A stretch of DNA of 64,000 nucleotides from Bacteroidales bacterium. Its GTDB lineage: Bacteria; Bacteroidota; Bacteroidia; Bacteroidales; JAGOPY01. The translations under genes and the position numbers were made by a program. The DNA lies in the NCBI GenBank assembly GCA_017991835.1, contig JAGOPY010000002.1:1-64000 (forward strand). The letters run 5' to 3'. The notes below the pieces were generated by a model. That model saw only the letters and a list, made by a program, of their open reading frames with translations, searched no databases and had not been told where the DNA came from. The first letter of the stretch is position 1; every line of letters starts with the position of its first letter. Shown in pieces: positions 54,318-62,136 of this stretch.

Positions 54318-54930
54318 AAGAAAGATGCTTTTTTTTGGAATTATTTCGATTTCATTGATCGTTACAGGCTTTACGGCGTGCCGTGATCCGGAGAGGCAAA
54401 GAATTTCACGGTCTGTTTCTGTTCTACTGGAAAAATATCCGGCCGCAACCTTGCAGGATATTTACAAGAGTTTTTTCCAGGATGAATTCGGGCCGGGGCA
54501 TTTGCTGGAAGATACAGCCGCGGCACGAAAATACCTTGCTGACGAGCTGGCCAAAATGACCTCCAGGGGCAATTACACGGCTGAACCATGTGGCGCAGGA
54601 TTGAATTTTTACAGGGTTCCGCTTGACCTGGTAAAGGACGAAAAAATTTCATTTAATGAATATCTGACTGCCTTTCTGGAAAGTGGTTCCTCTTTCAGGA
54701 TTCCGGCAACCGGTGAATGGAAAGCAAAGTGGGGGATGATTGTATTAGAAATAGAATCAATGAATCTGGAAATCAAGAATTTTGAGTCAGATAAGAAAAA
54801 CTTGTCGAAGATGTTGGATGAAGGAGAAACTACAGTTCATCATAGCGAATCTTACTCGCTCGCATATGATCCGCACTATCGTATCATGAGCAGAGTACAG
54901 TGCGAAAGGTTGGTAGGATCTGTTCGTTGA
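54310..54930 (+). CDS. Lipoprotein-like protein of unknown function
   Basis: 206 aa. A signal ending in TGFTAC gives a likely lipoprotein (lipobox FTAC, not ideal). The body has the text LQDIYKSFFQDEFGPGHLLED and NFYRVPLDLVKDEKISFNEYL, found in uncharacterised Bacteroidota proteins; I cannot give a function. It starts inside the preceding gene (8-bp overlap). REP-like palindromes begin right after the stop. Confidence 0.7.
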   Translation: MIKRKMLFFGIISISLIVTGFTACRDPERQRISRSVSVLLEKYPAATLQDIYKSFFQDEFGPGHLLEDTAAARKYLADELAKMTSRGNYTAEPCGAGLNFYRVPLDLVKDEKISFNEYLTAFLESGSSFRIPATGEWKAKWGMIVLEIESMNLEIKNFESDKKNLSKMLDEGETTVHHSESYSLAYDPHYRIMSRVQCERLVGSVR

Positions 54931-54937
54931 AGAAGTG

Positions 54938-55119
54938 CAGGGCTAAAGCCCTGGCGGGTCTTTCCCGGTTGCTTTACGCCCAGCCTGAAGGCTGGGGTAA
55001 TTCAGGGCTAAAGCCCGGTTGGTGAGCACCCAGCCTGTAGGCTGGGGTAAGTCAGTCTTCAGTTTCTCCCGGCTTTAGCCGGGTGGCAGGCTGCTTTCTT
55101 CCTTTTCGGGCTTTAGCCC
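54938..55119. repeat. Cluster of six REP-like palindromes
   Basis: Short palindromes: 54938-54953, 54979-54996, 55005-55016, 55029-55046, 55068-55083 and 55108-55119. They are GGGCTAAAGCCC types alternating with CCCAGCCTgAAGGCTGGG types. They lie immediately downstream of the RAYT gene, the layout known for REP elements with their transposase. Confidence 0.85.
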
Positions 55120-55704
55120 AAAACTTAAAACCCGATATGCCTCCTAAATTCTTCATATTCGCGCTGATAAGAATACTTGGAATGATGGCTTTCCTGGTTC
55201 CTGATATAATCCCTAACTCTGTTGATATTTCTTATATTGACAGAAATCCCGTAATATTCCCGTTGCCACTCAAATTTGCCTTTAATAAGTTTGTGCTTAT
55301 TAATCCAGTAAGAGGATTCTCCTTTGATTAATTGGATGGTTTGTGAAATTGATTGATCAGAATTCAATGAAATCAGACAATGTACGTGATCAAGATAGCC
55401 ACCAATGAAATCAATATAAATTTCTTTGGATCTTGCGTTTTCACGGATGTGAGTGAAAATTATTTCCCGGATTTCTTTGTGAAGCAAAGGTTCCCTGTTT
55501 TTAGTTGTCCAAACAAAATGGACATAAATTTTAATGTAACCCATTTTCTCAATATTTAATAGTTAAAGAATCAAATATTGGTCGGGAAGATGAGAGTTAG
55601 TTGGCGAAGAAGAGATAAACCTTTTAAGGTTTAATTACTGCAAAACTAATAATTTTTTTGATGATAATAGTTTTTATTTCATGGCTAAAGCCCAAAACTT
55701 AAAA
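55108..55704 (-). mobile_element. RAYT gene bracketed by matching palindromes and a 16-bp direct repeat
   Basis: A 16-bp sequence AGCCCAAAACTTAAAA is found at both 55116-55131 and 55689-55704, each directly next to a GGCTWWAGCCC palindrome, with the RAYT gene between them. The left copy contains the RAYT stop codon. This is the layout of IS200/IS605-type ends, or of REPs flanking their transposase. Confidence 0.7.
55125..55544 (-). CDS. REP-associated tyrosine transposase (Y1/HUH, IS200/IS605 TnpA-like)
   Basis: 139 aa. It has the HUH motif in YLDHVHCLISLNSDQ and a possible catalytic Tyr in the C-terminal helix (RVRDYIRNQESHHSKY). The start MGYIKIYVHFVWTTKNREPL is typical. RAYTs cut and join single-stranded DNA at REP hairpins. 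It is complete, of family length, and sits inside a REP cluster. No other transposon gene is nearby. Confidence 0.9.
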   Translation of the reverse strand: MGYIKIYVHFVWTTKNREPLLHKEIREIIFTHIRENARSKEIYIDFIGGYLDHVHCLISLNSDQSISQTIQLIKGESSYWINKHKLIKGKFEWQREYYGISVNIRNINRVRDYIRNQESHHSKYSYQREYEEFRRHIGF

Positions 55705-55905
55705 ACTGCTTGCATTTCGCTTAGCAACTTATTTATCTTTGTCGAAAATAAACTATTATGCATCTGCCGCAATACCCTCTTTTCAGAATGTATACCCGCC
55801 GCGGCCGGGGATTGTTTTGTTGTCGTATGACGTGAAGTCGGTCGGAGGTCGTAAGTTTTTCGAGACCATATACATGCAGCTAATTTAGGTATAAAATTTT
55901 AAATT
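55545..55905. other. Intergenic region, 361 bp: REP end, promoter and a 25-codon open frame
   Basis: Holds the right-hand palindrome (55683-55693) and a promoter at 55710-55741. A 25-codon open frame (55758-55835, starting MHLPQYPLFRMY) follows the promoter; I see nothing that makes it a gene. No full-length gene lies here. Confidence 0.55.
55710..55741 (+). promoter_or_regulatory. Promoter upstream of the glycyl radical activase
   Basis: TTG (55710-55712), a 21-nt spacer and the consensus TATCTTTG (55734-55741). The leader to the activase start would be about 155 nt. Confidence 0.55.
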
Positions 55906-56700
55906 TTGAACTCCCTCGTTTTCGATATTCGTCGGTTTACAATTCATGATGGCCCCGGAATCCGGACCACCGTATTTTTTAAAGGATGTCCGCTTCGGTG
56001 CCAATGGTGTCATAATCCTGAAAGTCAGGAAGTAGCGACAGGGAAAGTTACTATCCGAAGAGTCCTCGATGGAAGGAATTATCATTGTGAAGAAACAATA
56101 GGTAGATGGTATTCTGAAATAGAAGTGATGCACGAAATTGAGAAGGATATGGTGTTTTACCGGGAATCGGGCGGGGGAGTCACTTTTTCCGGTGGCGAGC
56201 CCTTGATGCAGGGCGACGCGCTAGCACAATTATTGCATCTTTGCAAGGAAAGAGAACTGCATACGGTCGTGGATACCTCCGGGCATGCCGAACCTGCTGC
56301 GTTACAAAAAGTTATGCCGCTGACCGATTTATGGCTGTACGACCTGAAGCTGATGGATGACCTGAAACATGTTGAATACACAGGAGTCTCAAATGATCTT
56401 GCATTGAAAAACCTGGAAATGCTGTCATCCCGGGGCAATAAAGTCATTATACGGTTCCCGTTAGTCCCCGGAATTACGGATCATATAGAAAATCTTCAAG
56501 GAATTGCCATCCTTATGAGAAAAAACAGGCTGAACCGGATTGACATTTTGCCTTACCATTCCATTACCAGGGAAAAGTACAGGCGCCTTGGGCAGGCCTA
56601 CCTGCTTGAAAACCTTTTGGAACCTGATAAAATTAGAATAGATGAGGTCAGGTCATTTTTTAGCGGATTGGGATTTGAAACCGGACCGGATGAAAATTAA
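55906..56700 (+). CDS. Glycyl radical enzyme activase (radical SAM, short form)
   Basis: 264 aa. Radical-SAM cluster CPLRCQWC (Cys28, 32, 35) lies within FKGCPLRCQWCHNPESQ. Other activase motifs are RRFTIHDGPGIRTTVFFKGC, VTFSGGEPLMQGDALAQLL, DTSGHAEPAAL and LWLYDLKLMD. It lacks the Cys-rich ferredoxin insert common in activases for HypD-type enzymes, and so is of the short PflA-like form. The start is TTG at 55906 because a stop lies two codons upstream. The glycyl radical enzyme it should activate begins 85 bp downstream. Confidence 0.88.
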   Translation: MNSLVFDIRRFTIHDGPGIRTTVFFKGCPLRCQWCHNPESQEVATGKVTIRRVLDGRNYHCEETIGRWYSEIEVMHEIEKDMVFYRESGGGVTFSGGEPLMQGDALAQLLHLCKERELHTVVDTSGHAEPAALQKVMPLTDLWLYDLKLMDDLKHVEYTGVSNDLALKNLEMLSSRGNKVIIRFPLVPGITDHIENLQGIAILMRKNRLNRIDILPYHSITREKYRRLGQAYLLENLLEPDKIRIDEVRSFFSGLGFETGPDEN

Positions 56701-56784
56701 AAATTTAGTGTACTTTGGTGTTTTTGTTCTTCTGTGGCATAAAATGGAATATTTGATAAAATCATCGATATCTGCCAGAATAAA

Positions 56785-59181
56785 ATGAATGAAAGAATAA
56801 AAAGGCTGAGGGAAGCGACTTTAATTGCGACGAACACGCTTTCAGAGGAGAGGGCGGTGCTGTTAACTGAGTTTTACCGGTCGGATATGGCAAAGAAAGT
56901 TTCCGTTCCGGTTCAGAGAGCGCTGGCATTCAAATATATACTGGAGAATAAAAAGATCTGGATTAACGAAGACGAACTGATCGTTGGGGAGCGGGGGCCT
57001 GGGCCCAAGGCGGTTCCGACTTATCCTGAGATCTGCCTTCATTCTCTGGATGACCTCGAAATCCTTCATTCCAGGCCGAAGGTCTCCTACAAATCGGAAA
57101 ATGCCATGCGGGAGGCCTACCGGGAAAAAATCATCCCATTCTGGAAAGGGAGGACACAGCGTGACCGGATCTTTGCCGCCATGACCCCCGAGTGGCTGGC
57201 AGCTTATGAAGCCGGCATTTTTACCGAATTCCAGGAACAGCGGGCGCCGGGACATACGGTGCTGGGGGATAAGATTTTCCTGACCGGGATGCTGGATCTG
57301 ATCGGGCAGATCGATAAGCTCCTGGAGGAGAGTTCCAGGTTCCAGGTTCCAGGTTCCAGGTTCCAGGTTTCAGGTTCAAAGTCTGAAGAGCTGAAGGCGA
57401 TGAAGATAGCGGCGGAAGCGATCATCATATACGCAAACCGGTATGCTGAGGCGTTGGTTCAAAGTTCCATGTTCCAGGTTCCGGGTTTGAAAGATGAAGA
57501 GAGAAGGGAAGAGTTGCTTGCGATGGCCCGGATCTGCCGCCGGGTTCCTGCGCACGCACCGCAGACATTCCACGAAGCACTGCAGTATTACTGGTTCGTC
57601 CATATCGGCGTCGTTACGGAGCTCAATCCCTGGGATTCGTTCAATCCGGGCCGTCTCGACCAGCACTTGTTCCCATTCTACGAGAAAGGATTGGCCGATG
57701 GCACCCTTGACCGCGAACGGGCCAGGGAGTTGCTGCAGTCATTCTGGGTAAAATTCAATAATCATCCGGCCCCGCCAAAGATTGGCGTTACGGCTAAAGA
57801 GAGCAGCACTTATACCGATTTCGCCCTGATCAATGTCGGCGGATTGAAAGCCGATGGGAGCAATGCCGTTAATGAACTCAGCTACCTGATCCTGGATGTG
57901 GTGGAAGAGATGCGGATTCTGCAACCAAGCTCCATGGTCCAGCTAAGTGTGGAAAACCCGGATGCGTTCATTGAAAGGGCCATGCATATCGTTAAAACCG
58001 GTTTCGGCCAGCCCAGTATTTTTAATACGGAAGCAATCGTAGCCGAACTGGTCCGTCAGGGAAAAAGTCTTGAAGATGCGCGCAACGGAGGCGCCAGCGG
58101 TTGTGTGGAGAGCGGCGCTTTTGGCAAAGAGGCTTACTGGCTGACAGGCTATTTCAACCTGCCTAAAGTGCTGGAGATCACGCTACACGGCGGTCTCGAT
58201 CCGAGAACCGGTAAGCAGGTCGGGATGGCGTCCCGGGGGATGGCGTCCCTTGAGTCTGCTTTTCAAGCCCAGCTAAACTATTTCATCGATATAAAAATCA
58301 AGGGCAACCTGACAATAGAACAACTCTTTGCCGAACATATGCCCGCGCCATTCCTCTCCCTGCTGATCGACGATTGTATCGCCAACGGCCTGGATTACAA
58401 TGCCGGCGGCGCCCGGTACAATACGTCTTATATCCAGGGCGTGGGACTGGGAACGGTAACGGATATGCTGGCTGCGCTGAAGTATTGGGTTTACGATGAT
58501 GCGGCAGCAGGACGGTATGACGGTAAGACTTTAAGTATGGAGGTGCTGATGGAGGCTCTTCGTGCTGACTTTGTGGGTTTTGAAGAGCTTCGTTACAAAC
58601 TGGTCTACGAAACGCCGAAATACGGCAATGACGATGATTTTGCCGATGAACTGGCAGTGAAAGTCTTTGAGATGTTTTTCAGCGCTGTCGACGGGAAGCC
58701 GAATGCCCGCGGTGGAAAGCATCATATCATGATGCTGCCGACCACAAGTCACGTGTACTTTGGCAGCGTCACCGGCGCCACTCCCGATGGCCGGAAAGCC
58801 TGGGAGCCGCTGTCTGAAGGCATTTCACCCGTGCAGGGAGCCGATATCAACGGACCAACGGCGGTCATGAAATCGGCAGCAAGGATTGATCACCTCAGGA
58901 CCGGAGGCACCCTGCTCAACCAGAAATTTACCCCCCAGATCCTGGAATCGGCCAAAGGGATTACTGCAGCGGCTCAGCTTGTGCGCAGTTATTTCCGGAT
59001 GAATGGCCATCATGTTCAGTTTAATGTCGTTACGGCAGATACCCTGAAGGATGCCCAGAAACACCCGGAGAAGTACCGCGACCTGATCGTCCGCGTTGCC
59101 GGGTACAGCGACTACTTCAACGACCTGAGCGAAGCCCTCCAGAACGAGATCATCAGGCGCACAGAACAATCTAGCCTCTAA
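56785..59181 (+). CDS. Glycyl radical enzyme, probably trans-4-hydroxyproline dehydratase-like
   Basis: 798 aa. The active-site Cys440 lies in NGGASGCVESGAFGKEAYWL and the glycyl radical is Gly773 in RVAGYSDYFNDL. The GCVE context, with the Glu two residues after the Cys, and the YWLTGYFNLPKVLEITL that follows suggest the hydroxyproline dehydratase (HypD) group. Pyruvate formate-lyase would have two adjacent active-site Cys, and glycerol and choline enzymes differ here. Substrate is inferred; no proline-pathway gene is nearby. Heptamer repeats add SRFQVPGSRFQVSGSK (about 183-199) and VQSSMFQVPGLK (about 225-236) in loops, in frame. The extra residues bring it slightly above the usual 780-790 aa. 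Confidence 0.87.
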   Translation: MNERIKRLREATLIATNTLSEERAVLLTEFYRSDMAKKVSVPVQRALAFKYILENKKIWINEDELIVGERGPGPKAVPTYPEICLHSLDDLEILHSRPKVSYKSENAMREAYREKIIPFWKGRTQRDRIFAAMTPEWLAAYEAGIFTEFQEQRAPGHTVLGDKIFLTGMLDLIGQIDKLLEESSRFQVPGSRFQVSGSKSEELKAMKIAAEAIIIYANRYAEALVQSSMFQVPGLKDEERREELLAMARICRRVPAHAPQTFHEALQYYWFVHIGVVTELNPWDSFNPGRLDQHLFPFYEKGLADGTLDRERARELLQSFWVKFNNHPAPPKIGVTAKESSTYTDFALINVGGLKADGSNAVNELSYLILDVVEEMRILQPSSMVQLSVENPDAFIERAMHIVKTGFGQPSIFNTEAIVAELVRQGKSLEDARNGGASGCVESGAFGKEAYWLTGYFNLPKVLEITLHGGLDPRTGKQVGMASRGMASLESAFQAQLNYFIDIKIKGNLTIEQLFAEHMPAPFLSLLIDDCIANGLDYNAGGARYNTSYIQGVGLGTVTDMLAALKYWVYDDAAAGRYDGKTLSMEVLMEALRADFVGFEELRYKLVYETPKYGNDDDFADELAVKVFEMFFSAVDGKPNARGGKHHIMMLPTTSHVYFGSVTGATPDGRKAWEPLSEGISPVQGADINGPTAVMKSAARIDHLRTGGTLLNQKFTPQILESAKGITAAAQLVRSYFRMNGHHVQFNVVTADTLKDAQKHPEKYRDLIVRVAGYSDYFNDLSEALQNEIIRRTEQSSL
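57332..57380. repeat. Heptamer array D, GTTCCAG x7, inside the glycyl radical enzyme gene
   Basis: Seven units (five GTTCCAG, then GTTTCAG and GTTCAAA) encode SRFQVPG-type text in frame. 49 bp long. Confidence 0.92.
57457..57491. repeat. Heptamer array E, five degenerate units, inside the glycyl radical enzyme gene
   Basis: Units GTTCAAA, GTTCCAT, GTTCCAG, GTTCCGG and GTTTGAA, 77 bp after array D. They encode VQSSMFQVPGLK in frame. Confidence 0.82.
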
Positions 59182-59195
59182 ATACAGACCATTGG

Positions 59196-59216
59196 CCAAC
59201 GACTAACAACCAGCGA
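59196..59216. repeat. Heptamer array F, CCAACGA-like, before the EamA gene
   Basis: Three degenerate units CCAACGA, CTAACAA and CCAGCGA end 4 bp before the EamA start codon. The match is weaker than the other arrays. Confidence 0.55.
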
Positions 59217-59220
59217 CCCG

Positions 59221-60183
59221 ATGCTACGTAGTTCAACCCTCCGCTCCGACCTCCTGCTGCTCCTGGCTGCAGTGATCTGGGGGTTTGCATTCGTCGCCCA
59301 GCGGATGGGGATGGACCATATCGGCCCTTTTCTGTTCAATGCCATCCGGTTTGCACTGGGAGCAGGAGTGATGGTGGTAGTCCATAGAATAACCGACCGC
59401 CGACTGCCGACTGCCGACCGCCGGCTGCCGACTGCTGACCGCCGACTGCCGACTGCCGACCGCCGACTGCCGACTATATACGGTATCCTCCTGGGCCTGA
59501 TCCTCTTTGCCGGCGCTACGTTCCAACAGGTAGGCATTGTCTATACAACGGCCGGAAATGCCGGTTTTATTACCGGGCTCTATGTGATTCTCGTACCTGT
59601 TTTTGGAATCTTTTCCGGGCAAAAGGCAGGTGTCAACCTCTGGGGAGGGGCTCTGATCGCTACGGTGGGGATGTATTTCCTTTCGGTGACAGAAGCCTTT
59701 TCGATTTCAAAAGGCGATCTGTTTGTTCTGACAGGCGCCGTTTTCTGGGCGGTGCACGTACTGTATACAGGGTGGGTCAGTCCGAAAGTGTCAGCAATCA
59801 GGCTGGCCGCAGTTCAATATGCGGTGTGCGCCCTGCTGAGCCTGTTCGCTGCATTGATTTTTGAAAAGAATACCCTTTCAGGTATTTACGATGCCGCGAT
59901 CCCATTGCTGTATGGCGGTTTTCTTTCGGTCGGGGTGGCTTTTACGCTGCAGATTGTCGGACAAAAGAAAGCGCCGCCGGCTCACGCAGCCATTATTCTG
60001 AGCCTGGAAGCAGTGTTTGCAGTAGTCGGAGGCATGTTGATCCTGTCGGAAACCATGACCGACCGCAAATGGTTCGGCTGTGCCCTGATGCTTGCAGGCA
60101 TGCTGCTGGCGCAGGTTAAAAGCAGGCAGTCGGCAGTCAGCAGTCAGCAGTCGGCAGTAAGCAGTAAGTATGGTGAAAATTGA
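59221..60183 (+). CDS. EamA/DMT-family transporter with heptamer-derived insert and tail
   Basis: 320 aa with about ten hydrophobic spans ([17 protein letters not shown] first, [16 protein letters not shown] last) in two EamA halves, as in drug/metabolite exporters. Residues about 57-85 ([19 protein letters not shown]) are a heptamer-encoded insert in a loop after the second span. The C-terminal [15 protein letters not shown] is also repeat-derived, and the stop TGA belongs to a further heptamer unit. The 84-bp insert keeps frame (12 units). The substrate is unknown. It lies 39 bp after the glycyl radical enzyme gene, perhaps in its operon. Confidence 0.85.
   Translation: MLRSSTLRSDLLLLLAAVIWGFAFVAQRMGMDHIGPFLFNAIRFALGAGVMVVVHRITDRRLPTADRRLPTADRRLPTADRRLPTIYGILLGLILFAGATFQQVGIVYTTAGNAGFITGLYVILVPVFGIFSGQKAGVNLWGGALIATVGMYFLSVTEAFSISKGDLFVLTGAVFWAVHVLYTGWVSPKVSAIRLAAVQYAVCALLSLFAALIFEKNTLSGIYDAAIPLLYGGFLSVGVAFTLQIVGQKKAPPAHAAIILSLEAVFAVVGGMLILSETMTDRKWFGCALMLAGMLLAQVKSRQSAVSSQQSAVSSKYGEN
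59391..59474. repeat. Heptamer array G, TGCCGAC x12, inside the EamA gene
   Basis: Twelve contiguous units (variants CGCCGAC, TGCCGAC, TGCTGAC), 84 bp, equal to 28 codons. Confidence 0.95.
60125..60166. repeat. Heptamer array H, GGCAGTC x6, at the EamA 3' end
   Basis: Six units GGCAGTC/AGCAGTC/AGCAGTA encode the C-terminal tail. The unit is the complement of array G (GACTGCC), so G and H are inverted copies of one family. Confidence 0.92.
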
Positions 60184-60300
60184 AACTTGAAAATAGAAAT
60201 TTGAAACCCGGAACCTGGAACCCGGAACCTGGAACCCGGAACCTGGAACCTGGAACCTGGAACCTGGAACCTGGAACCTGGAACCTGGAACCCGGAACAA
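60181..60300. repeat. Heptamer array I, TGAAACY then GGAACCY x12, before cutC
   Basis: Four degenerate TGAAACT units (60181-60208) are followed by twelve GGAACCT/GGAACCC units (60210-60293) and a partial one. The first TGA is the EamA stop. The GGAACCT unit is the complement of the GTTCC family (arrays C, D, E). It ends 12 bp before the cutC ATG. Confidence 0.95.
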
Positions 60301-60311
60301 AACCTAAACAC

Positions 60312-61061
60312 ATGAACCTAAAACTAGAAGTCTGTGCCGGTTCGCTGACATCAGCCTTGAATGCCCAGGCTGGCGGGGCGCACCGGATCGAGCTCTGCGA
60401 TAACCTGAATGAAGGAGGGACTACTCCCTCGGCTGGAACGGTCATTCTAGCAAAAAAACTCCTGGGAATTCCGGTATTTGTTCTGATCAGGCCGAGGGCC
60501 GGCGATTTTACTTATTCAGATGTAGAATTTGAATCGATGCAAGAGGACATCCTGTTTTGCAAACGGAATGGCCTCGATGGCATTGTCACCGGAATTTTGA
60601 CCGGAAGCGGCAATGTAGATATCGACAGAATGCGAATCCTGGTCGATCTGGCCCGGCCCATGCAGGTTACTTTCCACCGGGCATTCGATTTGACTCCGGA
60701 TCCTATTAAAGCGCTTGAAGAGATCATCAGCCTTGGCATCGAACGTATTCTTACTTCCGGACAGGCCGAAAATGCACTGGCCGGCGCTAAGCTGATCAAA
60801 CAATTGAACAATCGAACTAATAACAATATCATCATTATGCCCGGAGGAGGAGTGACTGAAAACAATATTCATCTTCTTGTTAATCAAACAGGTGCCCAGG
60901 AGGTGCATGCTTCTCTAAGGTCTCCGGTTAATAGCACCATGTGTATCCGGAATACAACGGTTTCGATGGGGACAAACCTCTCGGACGACTATTGCTGGAT
61001 GGAAACAGATCGGCACCGGGTAAAAAAAATGTACGAATTAATGACAAAGTTGTACGAATAA
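60312..61061 (+). CDS. cutC: CutC-family protein
   Basis: About 249 aa from the ATG at 60312. An open frame continues upstream to 60180 only because the heptamer array has no stops; that extension is repeat text (NLEPGTWNLEPGTW) and is rejected. TIM-barrel CutC motifs are LEVCAGSLTSALNAQAGGAHRIELCDNL, GTTPSAGTVI, VFVLIRPRAGDFTYSD, VTFHRAFDLTPDPIKAL and RILTSGQ. The family was named for copper homeostasis, but its biochemical role remains debated. Length is normal. Confidence 0.92.
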   Translation: MNLKLEVCAGSLTSALNAQAGGAHRIELCDNLNEGGTTPSAGTVILAKKLLGIPVFVLIRPRAGDFTYSDVEFESMQEDILFCKRNGLDGIVTGILTGSGNVDIDRMRILVDLARPMQVTFHRAFDLTPDPIKALEEIISLGIERILTSGQAENALAGAKLIKQLNNRTNNNIIIMPGGGVTENNIHLLVNQTGAQEVHASLRSPVNSTMCIRNTTVSMGTNLSDDYCWMETDRHRVKKMYELMTKLYE

Positions 61062-61146
61062 ATGCTTTGAGAATTTTTTAAATAATTGATATATAAGTCA
61101 TTAATAATTTGCGATATTTTGTTGAATTTTTTGTCTCTTGACGGTA

Positions 61147-61177
61147 TTGAATTTTGATGTCAGTCATTGTATATTTG
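61147..61177 (+). promoter_or_regulatory. Promoter of the 61216 gene
   Basis: TTG (61147-61149), 20-nt spacer and perfect TATATTTG (61170-61177), 38 nt before the ATG. Confidence 0.6.
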
Positions 61178-61215
61178 CCAAACAATCCTGAAAATTTAAC
61201 TTTAAAACTATAATT

Positions 61216-62052
61216 ATGAAAAAGATCTACATTTTATTGATTATGATGCTGTCTGTCAGCGGCTTTGTGTTCAGCCAGGTCAGTTCACAAATGGATAATC
61301 CGCCTGCTCCGGTCATGGCCTCACCGGAAAGTCACGTTTATCGCAGTTCAGGATGTAACTTCCTGGTTTTTATGGATTATCTTCCATGGAATAGCAGTGC
61401 CATTCAGACAATTCTGACCGCCAATGGAGAATCCTGGGTGTTGCAAAATTCTGCATCGATGGCATCAACAGATTTTTCTATGTATGATGTGATCATCATT
61501 GCTTCCGATCAGATACCTTCATTTTATGATAATTTTGCGGCTAATTTTGCGAAGTTTGTAACTTTTGTTACCAACGGAGGATCGCTTGAGGTTCATGCAG
61601 CTACCTGCGGATGGAATTCTCCATGCGGCTACTCTGTTCTGTTACCAGGAGGTGTTTTTACCACGGAGCAATACGATGATTATAACCTCGTTGTTGACGC
61701 TGCCCATCCGATTGTAGCCGGAGTATCAAGCCCATTTAGTGGTAGTTATGCAAGCCACGGTTACTTCTCAAACCTTGTTGCCGGCACGGATATTATAACA
61801 GAAACCTCTTCCAACAATAAGCCCACGACCATACAATACGTTTATGGAGCGGGAATCGTCACTGCTACTACCTGTACTTATGAATTCGGCTATGACTTTG
61901 GTCAGGAAGCAGGTGAGATGCTGGTCAACAACCTGAACTACGGATGTGAACATGCCATCGACGCTAAGGTGCCGGTTTCCGACTGGGCCATCGCCATCGG
62001 TATCTTCATGATCCTTTTTGCCGCTGTATTGCGCTACAGAAGAGTATTCTAA
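61216..62052 (+). CDS. Secreted GATase-like-fold protein with CTERM-type C-terminal tail
   Basis: 278 aa with a signal peptide (MKKIYILLIMMLSVSGFVFSQ). The body resembles a class I glutamine amidotransferase-like or ThuA-like fold (YDVIIIASDQIPSFYDN, FVTNGGSLEVHAATCGWN, HPIVAGVSSPFSG, GIVTATTCTYEFGY); the catalytic triad is not clear, so activity is doubtful. The last 28 residues are VPVSDWA, a hydrophobic span IAIGIFMILFAAVL and basic RYRRVF. This three-part end matches the build of IPTL/PEP-CTERM exosortase-type signals; a plain membrane anchor is the alternative. It has its own promoter and terminator. Confidence 0.78.
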   Translation: MKKIYILLIMMLSVSGFVFSQVSSQMDNPPAPVMASPESHVYRSSGCNFLVFMDYLPWNSSAIQTILTANGESWVLQNSASMASTDFSMYDVIIIASDQIPSFYDNFAANFAKFVTFVTNGGSLEVHAATCGWNSPCGYSVLLPGGVFTTEQYDDYNLVVDAAHPIVAGVSSPFSGSYASHGYFSNLVAGTDIITETSSNNKPTTIQYVYGAGIVTATTCTYEFGYDFGQEAGEMLVNNLNYGCEHAIDAKVPVSDWAIAIGIFMILFAAVLRYRRVF

Positions 62053-62076
62053 TAATAGATATTTAAATATTTGCAG

Positions 62077-62116
62077 AGAGTGTCTCGTTTACCGGGGCAC
62101 TCTTTTTTTTATTTTT
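62077..62116 (+). terminator. Intrinsic terminator after the CTERM-tailed gene
   Basis: An AGAGTG...CACTCT stem (62077-62082 with 62098-62103), extended inward by wobble pairs, is followed by eight T. Confidence 0.75.
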
Positions 62117-62136
62117 ATCCAAAATATCCGCGATAA

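Noticed and set aside
55758-55835. 25-codon open frame as a leader peptide
   Set aside because: No run of regulatory codons, no attenuator hairpin and no known family; too short to support.
59391-59474. Frameshift in the EamA gene
   Set aside because: The 84-bp insert keeps the frame and the transmembrane pattern continues normally after it.
59391-60300. Repeat-rich stretch as a possible CRISPR array
   Set aside because: Units are 7 bp, contiguous and without unique spacers, and partly coding; no cas gene is nearby.
60180-60311. N-terminal extension of CutC
   Set aside because: The open frame is the stop-free heptamer array (repeating NLEPGTW). The conserved CutC N-terminus starts at the ATG at 60312.
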